Shown here in pieces: positions 1 through 9,080 of a stretch of 64,000 bases of DNA. The notes beneath the pieces are model-generated. The model ran no database searches, was not told the DNA's origin, and worked only from the letters and a program-made list of their open reading frames with translations. The DNA is from Palsa-892 sp963751615 (GTDB lineage: Bacteria > Pseudomonadota > Alphaproteobacteria > Rhizobiales > Xanthobacteraceae). Both the position numbers and the translations under genes were made by a program. The stretch spans positions 186,001-250,000 of the forward strand of contig CAVVVG010000005.1 of assembly GCA_963751615.1 (NCBI GenBank). Reading direction: 5' to 3'. Numbering within the stretch: position 1 is the first letter of the stretch; the number at the start of each line of letters is the position of its first letter.

Positions 1-52
1 ATTGCTCGCCAACATGGTTATTGAAAATTACCGTGTGGAAATTGTGAGTTGA
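1..52 (+). CDS. purS: FGAM synthase subunit PurS, 3' end only
   Basis: The last 16 codons of an open frame end at the TGA at 50-52, and the peptide ends NYRVEIVS. This resembles the C-terminus of the small PurS subunit of phosphoribosylformylglycinamidine synthase. PurS bridges PurQ and PurL in the three-protein enzyme. The gene starts outside the window. Its stop lies 4 bp before the purQ ATG, the usual purS-purQ operon spacing. Identity rests on this short tail plus the purQ-purL context. Confidence 0.7.
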   Translation, partial: LLANMVIENYRVEIVS

Positions 53-56
53 CTGC

Positions 57-755
57 ATGAAGGCCGCCGTTCTCGTTTTCCCCGGCATCAATCGCGAACG
101 TGACATGGCACGTAGTTTGAAACTTGTGTCTGGAAAAGAGCCGGTGATGGTCTGGCACGCAGATCGTGAACTGCCCAAAGGCACTGATCTTGTCGTAATT
201 CCCGGCGGATTTTCTTATGGAGACTATCTTCGCTGTGGTGCGATTGCAGCGCGCGCGAGCATCATGGATGCGGTGCGAGCGCATACCGCCAAGGGAGGCC
301 TCGTGCTCGCGGTGTGCAATGGTTTTCAGATCGCGTGTGAAGCGGGCTTGCTGCCAGGCGTTCTGATGCGTAACGCCCAGCTTAGGTTTCTTTGCAAGGA
401 AGTTTACTTACGGATCGAACGCTCTGATACGCCGTTCACACAGCGTTACAATGCGGGCGATGTGATCCGCGTACCGGTCGCACATGGTGAAGGAAATTAT
501 ATCGCCGACGCCGAGACAATCGCCCGGCTGGAGGGCGAAAATCGGGTGGCACTCCGGTACACCGCGCCGGACGGGAAACTCGATCCAGCTTTCAATTATA
601 ATGGCTCAACGAATTCCATCGCCGGCATTTTGTCTGAAAAATTGAACGTGCTCGGTCTCATGCCGCATCCCGAAAACCACGTCGATCCGGTAGTAGGGCC
701 AACCGACGGAAGACGGCTGTTCGAAAGCCTTATCAATACGCTTGAAGCTGCCTGA
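57..755 (+). CDS. purQ: Phosphoribosylformylglycinamidine synthase subunit PurQ
   Basis: Glutaminase subunit of FGAM synthase (purine biosynthesis, step 4, cytoplasm). It releases ammonia from glutamine and passes it to PurL. The 232-residue length is normal for stand-alone PurQ. Class I amidotransferase features are visible: the nucleophile Cys87 in LAVCNGFQ, and His204 and Glu206 in GLMPHPEN. The N-terminal VFPGINRERD is typical of the family. The ATG at 57 follows the purS stop by 4 bp, and purL begins directly after its stop, so purS-purQ-purL are probably one transcript. Confidence 0.97.
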   Translation: MKAAVLVFPGINRERDMARSLKLVSGKEPVMVWHADRELPKGTDLVVIPGGFSYGDYLRCGAIAARASIMDAVRAHTAKGGLVLAVCNGFQIACEAGLLPGVLMRNAQLRFLCKEVYLRIERSDTPFTQRYNAGDVIRVPVAHGEGNYIADAETIARLEGENRVALRYTAPDGKLDPAFNYNGSTNSIAGILSEKLNVLGLMPHPENHVDPVVGPTDGRRLFESLINTLEAA

Positions 756-756
756 A

Positions 757-2973
757 ATGATTCCGAAGGAGCCGAAGATTACCCCCGCGCTTGTCGCCGA
801 GCACGGACTCAAACCTGACGAATATGATCGATTTCGCGAACTCATCGGCCGCGACCCAACTATTACGGAACTCGGCATCGTATCGGCGATGTGGAACGAA
901 CACTGTTCTTACAAATCTTCCAAAGTTCATTTGCGCGGGCTACCAACGAAAGCGCCATGGGTCATTCAGGGACCGGGTGAAAACGCGGGTGTGATTGATA
1001 TTGGCGACGGGATCGCATGCGTATTCAAAATGGAGAGCCACAACCATCCGTCTTTTATTGAACCTTATCAGGGTGCGGCAACCGGCGTTGGGGGAATTTT
1101 GCGCGACGTTTTCACCATGGGCGCCCGCCCGATCGCTTGCCTGAATTCACTCCGTTTTGGCGATCCCAAACACCCAAGAACGCGTTCGCTCGTATCCGGT
1201 GTGGTCGCAGGCATCGGCGGTTACGGGAACAGTTTTGGAGTACCAACCGTAGGAGGCTCGGTTGGATTTCACTCTCGTTATGATGGCAACATACTTGTCA
1301 ATGCAATGGCCGTGGGCCTCGCGAAAAAGGATAAGATCTTTTACGCAAAGGCGACCGGCGTCGGACGGCCCGTCGTTTATCTCGGATCGAAAACCGGTCG
1401 CGACGGCATCCATGGCGCCACAATGGCGTCAGCCGAATTCGACGATTCCTCCGATGAAAAGCGCCCAACCGTTCAGGTCGGCGACCCGTTCGCAGAAAAA
1501 CTCTTGCTCGAAGCCAGTCTCGAGATCATGCATGCGGGTTGCGTCATCGCAATCCAGGATATGGGCGCTGCAGGGCTTACATGTTCCGCTGTCGAAATGG
1601 GCGCAAAGGGCGATCTCGGAATCACCCTTGATCTAGATGCGATCCCTACCCGCGAAGCGGCAATGACCGCCTATGAAATGATGCTCTCCGAAAGTCAGGA
1701 GCGCATGCTGATGGTGTTGAAGCCCGAAAAAGAAAAAGTAGCCGAAGCCATCTTTAAGAAATGGGGCCTCGATTTTGCGATTGTTGGCCAGACGACGGAT
1801 AACTCGCGCTTCATCGTTCGATACCACGGAGATGTAATGGCCGACTTGCCGATCAAGGAGCTTGGGGATCAGGCGCCGGAATATAATCGGCCTTTCGCTG
1901 AACCAAAGAAATTCCCTCCACTGGATCCAGCGGAAATCTCCTGCCCAATTTCGATCGGGGCGGCGCTCGAAAAACTGATCGGCTCTCCCGATCTCAGCTC
2001 CAAGCGTTGGGTGTGGGAGCAATACGATCATATCATTCTCAATGATACATTGCAGCGACCCGGCGGCGACGCAGCCGTTGTCCGAATCGAAGACGGACCG
2101 AAAGCGCTTGCAATGACGACCGACGTCACGCCCCGCTATTGTGAAGCCGATCCTTTTGAGGGCGGGAAGCAGGCTGTAGCCGAAGCCTGGCGAAATCTCA
2201 TAGCCGTCGGGGCACGTCCGCTCGCAATCACGGACAACCTCAATTTCGGCAATCCGGAGCGCCCGGAGATCATGGGACAGTTTGTTTATTGCGTCCGTGG
2301 CATCTCCGAGGCGTGCAAGATGCTCGACTTTCCGGTCGTCTCCGGCAATGTCTCGCTTTATAACGAAACCAATGGCAGAGGAATTTTGCCGACGCCTGCG
2401 ATCGGTGGCGTCGGCTTGCTTGATGATCTTTCAAAAATGAGTTCTCTCGCCTTCAAAGCGGAGGGAGAAGCGATTTTCCTCATCGGGGAGACAAAGGGGT
2501 GGTTGGGACAATCGGCTTTTTTGGCCACGGTTCTTGATCGCGAGGATGGAGCGCCCCCTCCCGTCCACCTAGCTACTGAAAAGAAAAACGGCGATTTCAT
2601 GCAGGAGCTTATCCAAGCCCGTCTGGTAACCGCGGCTCACGATATTTCGGATGGTGGACTCCTGGTTGCACTCGCCGAAATGGCAATGGCTTCCAACATC
2701 GGGGCGGAATTGCAAACCCCAGAGCCCAATCTGCCAGCACACGCCGTTTGGTTCGGTGAGGATCAGGCAAGATATATTTTTACAGCCGATGCCAGCAATT
2801 TGCCGAAAATTGAGGCCGCAGCGGCCAAAGCTTCGGTTGCCTTGCGACGTTTGGGCACAACCGGGAGCCGCCAATTGACGCTTCAGGGCGAGAACCCAAT
2901 ATTGGTCTCAAAGTTGCGCACGATTCACGAAGGCTGGCTACCGACCTATATGGCTGGCGATCCGCGTGGGTGA
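757..2973 (+). CDS. purL: Phosphoribosylformylglycinamidine synthase subunit PurL
   Basis: Synthetase subunit of FGAM synthase, which converts FGAR, ATP and ammonia to FGAM. The protein is 738 residues, the normal size of the small PurL used with PurS and PurQ. MWNEHCSYKSS (about residues 45-55) carries the conserved catalytic His, and ESHNHPS (about 93-99) is the nucleotide/substrate loop. Two AIRS-type halves are recognisable, the second starting near residue 430. The ATG at 757 sits one base after the purQ stop. A TTG at 742 would extend it by five codons, but ATG is preferred. A BolA gene follows 17 bp after the stop. Confidence 0.97.
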   Translation: MIPKEPKITPALVAEHGLKPDEYDRFRELIGRDPTITELGIVSAMWNEHCSYKSSKVHLRGLPTKAPWVIQGPGENAGVIDIGDGIACVFKMESHNHPSFIEPYQGAATGVGGILRDVFTMGARPIACLNSLRFGDPKHPRTRSLVSGVVAGIGGYGNSFGVPTVGGSVGFHSRYDGNILVNAMAVGLAKKDKIFYAKATGVGRPVVYLGSKTGRDGIHGATMASAEFDDSSDEKRPTVQVGDPFAEKLLLEASLEIMHAGCVIAIQDMGAAGLTCSAVEMGAKGDLGITLDLDAIPTREAAMTAYEMMLSESQERMLMVLKPEKEKVAEAIFKKWGLDFAIVGQTTDNSRFIVRYHGDVMADLPIKELGDQAPEYNRPFAEPKKFPPLDPAEISCPISIGAALEKLIGSPDLSSKRWVWEQYDHIILNDTLQRPGGDAAVVRIEDGPKALAMTTDVTPRYCEADPFEGGKQAVAEAWRNLIAVGARPLAITDNLNFGNPERPEIMGQFVYCVRGISEACKMLDFPVVSGNVSLYNETNGRGILPTPAIGGVGLLDDLSKMSSLAFKAEGEAIFLIGETKGWLGQSAFLATVLDREDGAPPPVHLATEKKNGDFMQELIQARLVTAAHDISDGGLLVALAEMAMASNIGAELQTPEPNLPAHAVWFGEDQARYIFTADASNLPKIEAAAAKASVALRRLGTTGSRQLTLQGENPILVSKLRTIHEGWLPTYMAGDPRG

Positions 2974-2990
2974 GCGTGGGAGATTTTAAA

Positions 2991-3230
2991 ATGGCAATGG
3001 ATGCTCGAGATATTGAGCGTTTGATTAAGGAGGCGATCCCTGACGCTGCAGTTGAAATTCGGGACTTAGCAGGAGATGGCGACCATTATGCCGCCACGGT
3101 TGTAGCCGAAAGCTTTCGCGGAAAGAGCCGTGTGCAGCAGCATCAGATGGTCTATGCTGCCCTTAAGGGCTCGATGGGCGGAGCGCTTCATGCGCTTGCG
3201 CTACAGACCACCACACCAGAAGGCCACTGA
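2991..3230 (+). CDS. bolA: BolA family protein
   Basis: Small BolA/IbaG-type protein of 79 residues. BolA proteins pair with monothiol CGFS glutaredoxins to coordinate a [2Fe-2S] cluster for iron sensing or cluster delivery. The core GDHYAATVVAESFRGKSR and the helix QQHQMVYAALKG match the family. A monothiol glutaredoxin gene follows 9 bp downstream, the classic pairing. The ATG at 2991 is chosen because GGGAGA precedes it at good spacing; a GTG at 2970 overlaps the purL stop and is less likely. It probably belongs to the purine operon transcript. Confidence 0.93.
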   Translation: MAMDARDIERLIKEAIPDAAVEIRDLAGDGDHYAATVVAESFRGKSRVQQHQMVYAALKGSMGGALHALALQTTTPEGH

Positions 3231-3239
3231 GGGACAAAA

Positions 3240-3572
3240 ATGAGCATCCATCAATTTATTGACCAACAACTGAAATCGAACGACGTAGTACTATTCATGA
3301 AGGGTACGCCGCAGTTCCCTCAGTGCGGTTTTTCTGGTCAGGTCGTTCAGATCCTCGATTATTTGGGCGTTCCATACAAAGGCGTGAATATTCTGGACTC
3401 CGATGAGCTGCGCCAAGGCATCAAGGCTTATTCAAATTGGCCAACGATTCCCCAACTGTACGTGAAAGGCGACTTCGTAGGCGGATGCGACATTATTCGT
3501 GAAATGTTTCAGGCGAATGAGCTACAGAATTTACTGAAGGAAAAAGGCGTTAAGCTTGCTGAGCGAGCTTGA
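3240..3572 (+). CDS. grxD: Monothiol glutaredoxin Grx4/GrxD
   Basis: Class II monothiol glutaredoxin, 110 residues. It is an [2Fe-2S] cluster carrier rather than a disulfide reductase. The active-site CGFS has its Cys at residue 29, in QFPQCGFSGQ. The glutathione-binding TIPQLYVKG and the GGCDI segment are present. GAGGGA lies 5 nt before the ATG. It follows bolA directly and ends just before a strong bidirectional terminator shared with rpsD. Confidence 0.96.
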   Translation: MSIHQFIDQQLKSNDVVLFMKGTPQFPQCGFSGQVVQILDYLGVPYKGVNILDSDELRQGIKAYSNWPTIPQLYVKGDFVGGCDIIREMFQANELQNLLKEKGVKLAERA

Positions 3573-3601
3573 TTGCCGGTAAATTTTTTTTTGGAAATAA
3601 A

Positions 3602-3625
3602 AAGGCCGTCTTTGAAGACGGCCTT
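3602..3625. terminator. Bidirectional rho-independent terminator
   Basis: A perfect inverted repeat (arms AAGGCCGTC and GACGGCCTT) is flanked by an A-run on the left and a T-run on the right. It lies between the convergent grxD and rpsD genes and can stop both transcripts. Confidence 0.9.
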
Positions 3626-3648
3626 TTTATTATTCACTCGTGAAACAA

Positions 3649-4266
3649 TCAGCGCGAATAGAACTCGACCACCAAATGCGGCTCCATTTGCACGGGATAG
3701 GGAACCTCCGTTAGGGTCGGAACACGAGCCATTTTAGCTGTCATTTTTTTATGGTCGACCTCGAGATAATCAGGCACATCGCGTTCGGCCGACTGTGTAG
3801 CCTCGATCACAATGACAAGGTCCTTGCCACGAGCCGTAAGTTCGACGGCATCGCCTATTTCTACGCGGTAACTTGGAATCGTTACGCGCTTCCCGTTGAC
3901 CATGACATGACCATGGGACACGACTTGTCGTGCGGAAAAAACCGTCGGAACGAATTTTGCTCGATAAACAATCGCATCAAGACGCCGTTCAAGCAATCCG
4001 ATCAGAATTGCGCCGGTATCTCCTCGCATGCGGGATGCTTCAGCGTAAATGTTCCTGAATTGTTTCTCAGAAATATTAGCGTAATAACCACGAAGCTTTT
4101 GTTTCGCCCGCAGCTGGACGCCAAAATCAGAAAGTTTTCCTTTTCGGCGTTGACCATGCTGGCCCGGACCGTATTCACGCCGATTGACGGGGCTCTTTGG
4201 GCGGCCCCAAATATTCTCGCCCATACGGCGATCAAGTTTATGCTTCGCCGAAATACGCTTTGACAT
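3649..4266 (-). CDS. rpsD: 30S ribosomal protein S4
   Basis: Primary 16S rRNA-binding protein of the small subunit, 205 residues as usual. The N-terminal MSKRISAKHKLDRRMGENIW and the S4 RNA-binding domain (about residues 95-155, RRLDAIVYRAKF then VSHGHVMVNGKRV) are clear. It is monocistronic here. The 160-bp leader to murI contains the murI terminator, so rpsD should have its own promoter in that leader. No autoregulatory structure could be assigned by eye. Confidence 0.98.
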   Translation of the reverse strand: MSKRISAKHKLDRRMGENIWGRPKSPVNRREYGPGQHGQRRKGKLSDFGVQLRAKQKLRGYYANISEKQFRNIYAEASRMRGDTGAILIGLLERRLDAIVYRAKFVPTVFSARQVVSHGHVMVNGKRVTIPSYRVEIGDAVELTARGKDLVIVIEATQSAERDVPDYLEVDHKKMTAKMARVPTLTEVPYPVQMEPHLVVEFYSR

Positions 4267-4372
4267 CGCAGATCCCTTTCTCGTTTCGGATCGCGCCCTC
4301 CTCCGCCGGAACTTCCGGCCGACAGACAGAAAACCGTGCGCCGGTTCCCATCACGGGTGCTGGAAAAGCCAA

Positions 4373-4390
4373 GCGGGCCCAAAGGCCCGC
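4373..4390 (-). terminator. Rho-independent terminator of murI
   Basis: On the minus strand the hairpin GCGGGCC/GGCCCGC is followed by TTGGCTTTT. It lies 38 bp past the murI stop and before the rpsD start, so it probably separates the trmJ-murI transcript from rpsD. Confidence 0.65.
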
Positions 4391-4427
4391 CAAGCACAGT
4401 GGGGATAGCCGAGAGGAGCTTGCCCTG

Positions 4428-5249
4428 TCAAACGGGCATTTTGAAAGCGTAATTTTGCGAAGCTTTGGCACGAAATTGCGTAAGTGTCTGAATAAGCGCC
4501 GCGGTTGGCTCCCTTCCGCTGGTAAAATAGGCTTCAATTGGAAGACTCGTTGGAGCCTGTAAAACAGGAAGCAGACTAGAAACACGTCGCGCAATCGCTT
4601 CTGCAGGGTCAATCCATTCTACCGGCCAGGGTGAAAGCGTTCTCAAACGATCAATAATCAATGGATAGTGTGTACATGCTAGTACGATGGTATCGGTGCG
4701 CGCCACTCCATCGACAAAACAGGCACGGATTTCTCGGACAATTTCATCGTCAGTTATCAATTCACCTTGTAATGCACGTTCGGCTAGCTCCGCTAGATGC
4801 TCGCTGCCCACCAGCGTGATCTGACTGCCGCCACCGTACTCTCGTATCAAAGCTTGCGTGTAATCCCGACGCACGGTTCCGGGTGTCGCAAGTACGCTTA
4901 CGCTTTTCGTAATTGATCGCTCACATGCTGGTTTAACGGCGGGAATAGTTCCGACAAAGGGAACGGAAAATTTGTTCCGCAGGGAAGGAAGCGCCAATGT
5001 TGAGGCGGTATTGCAGGCAATCACAACAAGCGAGAGATTCAACTGCGCGATGAGATTTCCAACAACCGTTACGACCCGATCTGTCAGCGCCTGATCGTCA
5101 AGGAGGCCATAAGGGAAAGCCGCATCATCCGCCACATAAACAAGATGAAGATCTGGCCTTTGCCGCGAAATCTCGCGCAGGACCGTTAACCCTCCAAGGC
5201 CAGAGTCAAAGACAAGAACCAAAGGAGATTTTTCTGCTGAGTTTGTCAT
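4428..5249 (-). CDS. murI: Glutamate racemase
   Basis: Interconverts L- and D-glutamate for peptidoglycan. The 273-residue length is normal. DSGLGG (15-20) and the two catalytic cysteines are visible: Cys79 in VIACNTAST and Cys192 in VLACTHYP. The ATG at 5249 lies 7 bp after the stop of the upstream trmJ gene. An in-frame ATG at 5279 would overlap trmJ and add ten residues not needed by the family. Co-transcription with trmJ is likely. Confidence 0.96.
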   Translation of the reverse strand: MTNSAEKSPLVLVFDSGLGGLTVLREISRQRPDLHLVYVADDAAFPYGLLDDQALTDRVVTVVGNLIAQLNLSLVVIACNTASTLALPSLRNKFSVPFVGTIPAVKPACERSITKSVSVLATPGTVRRDYTQALIREYGGGSQITLVGSEHLAELAERALQGELITDDEIVREIRACFVDGVARTDTIVLACTHYPLIIDRLRTLSPWPVEWIDPAEAIARRVSSLLPVLQAPTSLPIEAYFTSGREPTAALIQTLTQFRAKASQNYAFKMPV

Positions 5250-5256
5250 AGTGGAA

Positions 5257-6456
5257 TTAGCATTCGACAATTTTAGCATCGAGCCAATCGATCTGGCCTT
5301 TCAAATCAGCTTCAATTTCAGATGCATACATTTCGATAATCCGATAACCTCGCGCCGCAAGCCATTTGTGTCTCTCCGTCCGCGCCGCAATGGCTTGTTT
5401 TGGTTCCTGTTGCGGCACAAGGTCAATAACCGTGCGCAATGGAAATGACACAAAGTCAGGAATGTGTGATCCGACTGGAACCTGATGTTTAAAGCCGCGC
5501 ATAACAAAACGGCGATCATTTACCATTGCCTTCCAAAGCAATCGTTCCGCATCTGTGGGATTGCGCCGTAAAAGCCGCGCGAGTCCCCGTACGGGAGCCT
5601 GCTCCGATGGAACTCGGCCGCTCCAATGTTCGGCAAGCAACGTACGCAATGCTTCGGCTTCAGCGCTATCAAGCACACCTCCCCGCGCGGGACCTTTGCG
5701 ACCTTCAGCGATTGCCATGATCACACCGTGTAACGTCTGAATATCTTGTTGTGTAGGATTCATTCGGATGACGATGTTTCGCAAATTTACGACCATTGTC
5801 ATATGTTTTTCTGGCGGCCGAAAAAATTCCACCTTAGAAAGCTCCCATTCGATCGTTTCAAAAAACGCGAGCAGCTGTTCCTTGGGAGCTGATTTCGATC
5901 TCTCTCGCATTACAAACGGAAGCTCGCCACCAGTAGCGAGCTTAAAGTATTCGTAACATACGACGGCAACGGCTTGCGCAAGATTGAGCGACGCAAAGGC
6001 CGGGTTTACCGGTAAAGTTAGGATAATGTCGGCAAGACCAACTTCCTCGTTCTCAAGCCCATTTCGCTCTCGGCCGAATACGAAAGCCACGGTCTCGCCG
6101 GAAACAACGCGCGGTAAACTTCTGCGCGCCGCTTCTTCAGCCCCCACAACCTCTTTCGCCTGATTGTGCTGTCGCGCAGTCGCGGCTATCACTAGGGTGC
6201 AATCGGCGATTGCCGCTTCAAGCGTATCGAAGATCCTCGCTCTTTCAAGAATACGGTCTGCACCAGAAGCAGACCGATGTGCTTGCATATTGGGCCACCC
6301 ATCCCGCGGTTTAACCAAGCGCAAATGCGAGACGCCGAAATTACCCATAACACGAGCAGCGGCGCCAATATTTTCACCAAGTTGCGGTTCGACCAGGATT
6401 ATGACCGGCCCTCCGCTCAGCCATTCTTTTGTTCGGTCGGTTCCGGCGCCCGGCAT
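5257..6456 (-). CDS. trmJ: tRNA (Cm32/Um32) methyltransferase TrmJ fused to a DUF559-like domain
   Basis: A 399-residue protein. Residues 1 to about 245 are a SpoU/TrmJ 2'-O-ribose methyltransferase: PVIILVEPQLGENIGAAAR near the N-terminus, FGRERNGL for the SAM-binding knot, and LNLAQAVAVVCYEY. TrmJ methylates position 32 of tRNA. Residues about 285-395 are an added DUF559 (Vsr-like nuclease fold) domain, seen in NPTDAERLLWKAM, IPDFVSFPLRTVIDLV and RHKWLAARGYRIIEMY. The usual acidic IEVDG motif of DUF559 reads VIDLVPQQEP here, so nuclease activity is doubtful. An RNA-binding or structural role for the tail is inference. The two parts are in one unbroken frame. murI follows 7 bp downstream. 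Confidence 0.92.
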   Translation of the reverse strand: MPGAGTDRTKEWLSGGPVIILVEPQLGENIGAAARVMGNFGVSHLRLVKPRDGWPNMQAHRSASGADRILERARIFDTLEAAIADCTLVIAATARQHNQAKEVVGAEEAARRSLPRVVSGETVAFVFGRERNGLENEEVGLADIILTLPVNPAFASLNLAQAVAVVCYEYFKLATGGELPFVMRERSKSAPKEQLLAFFETIEWELSKVEFFRPPEKHMTMVVNLRNIVIRMNPTQQDIQTLHGVIMAIAEGRKGPARGGVLDSAEAEALRTLLAEHWSGRVPSEQAPVRGLARLLRRNPTDAERLLWKAMVNDRRFVMRGFKHQVPVGSHIPDFVSFPLRTVIDLVPQQEPKQAIAARTERHKWLAARGYRIIEMYASEIEADLKGQIDWLDAKIVEC

Positions 6457-6613
6457 AATCTACCTTCCAGCAAAATTTCGCTCACCCAGCGAAGGTTGGC
6501 TTTGTCATTTTGCCGCCCGATGCTATAGCGACGCCCGTTAACGACGGGCAGCCATATCGAAGAGCTGCCAGACCTACAACCAGATCATCGTTTTCAAGGA
6601 AACTTTTTCCGTC

Positions 6614-7825
6614 ATGGCGAAAATAAAGGTCAAAAACCCGGTCGTCGAGCTTGATGGCGACGAGATGACTCGCATCATCTGGCAGCTCATCAAAGACAAG
6701 CTGATCCACCCGTATCTTGATATCCAGCTTCTTTATTACGATTTGGGTGTCGAATATCGCGACAAGACCGACGATCAAGTCACGGTCGACGCCGCGGAGA
6801 TGATTAAGAAAGTCGGTGTCGGGGTAAAGTGCGCGACGATTACTCCTGACGAGGCCCGTGTTAAGGAATTTAATTTGAAGAGGATGTGGCGCTCGCCAAA
6901 TGGCACGATTCGCAACATCTTGGGTGGCGTAATTTTTCGCGAGCCTATCATCTGCAAAAACGTCCCACGACTTGTGCCGGGATGGACGCAACCGATCATC
7001 ATCGGCCGCCATGCTTATGGTGACCAATATCGAGCAACGGATTTTAGATTTCCCGGGAAGGGAAAGCTCACAATTAAATTTGTCGGTGATGATGGCAAAA
7101 CGATCGAACATGAGGTCTTTCAGGCGCCAGGAAGCGGCGTTGCGATGGCTATGTATAATCTCGACGATTCAATTCGTGATTTCGCGCGCGCTTCACTAAA
7201 TTACGGCCTGTCGCACGGGTATCCGGTTTATCTGTCGACCAAAAATACAATTCTCAAAATCTATGATGGACGCTTCAAGGATATCTTCCAAGAAATATAT
7301 GACAAAGAATTCAGGGCAGAATTCGAAAAAAAGAAGATTTCGTATGAACATCGCCTTATCGACGACATGGTCGCTTCCGCAATGAAATGGTCTGGCGGCT
7401 ATGTGTGGGCCTGCAAAAATTATGACGGCGATGTGCAGTCGGATACCGTGGCTCAGGGATTTGGATCGCTGGGCCTCATGACTTCGGTATTAACCACACC
7501 CGATGGCAAGGTGCTTGAATCCGAAGCCGCACACGGCACGGTAACACGGCACTATCGCGAATACCAAAAGGGGAAGGAAACCTCGACAAATTCCATTGCG
7601 TCAATTTTTGCATGGACGAGAGGACTCTCGCACCGAGCGAAACTGGATGACAACAAAGATCTCGCCAAATTTGCTAATACCCTTGAAAAAGTCTGCATTA
7701 CTACGGTCGAAAGCGGTTTTATGACAAAGGATTTGGCATTGCTGATCGGCTCCGATCAGAAATGGCTATCTACGACTGGCTTCCTCGATAAGGTCGCTGC
7801 GAATCTCAAGAACGCAATGAGCTAA
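6614..7825 (+). CDS. icd: NADP-dependent isocitrate dehydrogenase
   Basis: TCA-cycle enzyme converting isocitrate to 2-oxoglutarate and CO2 with NADPH formation. At 403 residues it is the homodimeric eukaryote-like type (IDH1/2-like) common in Alphaproteobacteria. Family segments include VELDGDEMTRIIW at the N-terminus, VKCATITPDEARVKEF, SGGYVWACKNYDGDVQSD with the metal-binding aspartates, and EAAHGTVTRHYR near the cofactor site. It stands alone, divergent from trmJ. The intergenic 157 bp contains a GC-rich inverted repeat (CCCGT/ACGGG near 6531-6551) of unknown role. Confidence 0.97.
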   Translation: MAKIKVKNPVVELDGDEMTRIIWQLIKDKLIHPYLDIQLLYYDLGVEYRDKTDDQVTVDAAEMIKKVGVGVKCATITPDEARVKEFNLKRMWRSPNGTIRNILGGVIFREPIICKNVPRLVPGWTQPIIIGRHAYGDQYRATDFRFPGKGKLTIKFVGDDGKTIEHEVFQAPGSGVAMAMYNLDDSIRDFARASLNYGLSHGYPVYLSTKNTILKIYDGRFKDIFQEIYDKEFRAEFEKKKISYEHRLIDDMVASAMKWSGGYVWACKNYDGDVQSDTVAQGFGSLGLMTSVLTTPDGKVLESEAAHGTVTRHYREYQKGKETSTNSIASIFAWTRGLSHRAKLDDNKDLAKFANTLEKVCITTVESGFMTKDLALLIGSDQKWLSTTGFLDKVAANLKNAMS

Positions 7826-7843
7826 GTTTAAGTCTCTGCGTTT

Positions 7844-9055
7844 TTAATCGTCGATCTTTAAATCACCCGTCTGTCGACTGCGGGCCACTTCATGCACGTG
7901 TTCCGCGATGCGTGGTTCGCGTTCCATTAATGCATGCAGATCATCCGAGTCCAGAATCAAAAGATTCGTTCGCGAAACAGCAGTTGCGGTAGCGGAGCGT
8001 CTGGTTTTTTTCAGAACAGCTGCTTCTCCGAAAAAACTGCCCCCGCCGAGCCGCACTGCTTTATGCCGCAAATCAATTTCTACCTCTCCATCCGCCACGA
8101 AATACATAAAATCACCGGGCTCGCCTCGCCGTATGATTACATCTCCCGGCTCGAAGGTTTGCGCACGCAAAAGCTTGATAATATCGGCGATCTCTGCAGC
8201 ATTAAGTTCCGAAAACAACGGAAATCGCGCCACCATGCCCCAAGTAACGACAAAATCACGTCGATGAATTTCGTTTGCAAACGCCGTCGCAATGATACCG
8301 ACTGGCAAGGCAACCATCATGAGGCCAAAAATGATCGTCACGCCAGCGACAAGCTTGCCAAGCGCTGTGATCGGTACCGCGTCTCCATAGCCGACGGTAC
8401 CGAGCGTCACGATCGCCCACCACATTGAATCGGGAATAGTCCCAAACTTATCCGGCTGCGCACGGCCTTCGGCTATATGCATCAGCGAGGCAGCAATCAT
8501 CGTGGTGCCGACGAGGATTACAAGACTTCCTACTAACTCTCGGCGCTCGGAATAAATTGCGTTAAACAGCGAACGCATCGCGGTGGAATGGCGAACAAGC
8601 TTTAAGAAACGTACGAAGCGAAATACCGTGATAAAACGAAGGTCAGCCGATACAAAGAGTGCCACCCAGAATGGCATAACGGCGAGCAAATCCACGATGC
8701 CCTCCGGGCTCAAAACGAATTTCAGTCGCGTGCGGTAGGACGAAAGATGACCATAAGGCGCATGTTCGGCTGCGACCCACAGCCGTAAGAGATATTCGAT
8801 GGTGAAAATTACAAGTGAAATTCCTTCGATTGCGCCGAAGATAATTTGGTATCGAGTTTCCAACGGAGGAACCAATTCAAGCGTAACCGATATAAGGTTG
8901 ATGACAATGAGCGCCATCAGGAGATGGCTGACCAACCGACTGCTGTTGTCACCGATCGGACCTTGTTCCAAAAGCTGGTAAACGCGGCGGCGAAATTGAG
9001 CGATACCCGTTCTCACCCTTCTTACATTGCCCGATGACTGAACATTTTGGTTCAT
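7844..9055 (-). CDS. Cyclic-nucleotide-gated voltage-type potassium channel
   Basis: Six-transmembrane ion channel with a C-terminal cyclic-nucleotide-binding domain, resembling MlotiK1 of Mesorhizobium. The 403 residues include a voltage-sensor-like S1-S4 region (about 40-165, with the S4-like RFITVFRFVRFLKLVR), the pore helix and selectivity filter TVGYGD (220-225), an S6 helix, and a cNMP domain (about 285-390) with FFGEAAVL and the conserved Arg in KKTRRSATAT that contacts the phosphate. It probably conducts K+ in the inner membrane in response to cAMP or cGMP. It is convergent with icd with only an 18-bp gap. Confidence 0.92.
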   Translation of the reverse strand: MNQNVQSSGNVRRVRTGIAQFRRRVYQLLEQGPIGDNSSRLVSHLLMALIVINLISVTLELVPPLETRYQIIFGAIEGISLVIFTIEYLLRLWVAAEHAPYGHLSSYRTRLKFVLSPEGIVDLLAVMPFWVALFVSADLRFITVFRFVRFLKLVRHSTAMRSLFNAIYSERRELVGSLVILVGTTMIAASLMHIAEGRAQPDKFGTIPDSMWWAIVTLGTVGYGDAVPITALGKLVAGVTIIFGLMMVALPVGIIATAFANEIHRRDFVVTWGMVARFPLFSELNAAEIADIIKLLRAQTFEPGDVIIRRGEPGDFMYFVADGEVEIDLRHKAVRLGGGSFFGEAAVLKKTRRSATATAVSRTNLLILDSDDLHALMEREPRIAEHVHEVARSRQTGDLKIDD

Positions 9056-9080
9056 CCAGAATTATTCTCGCTTAGATCAG

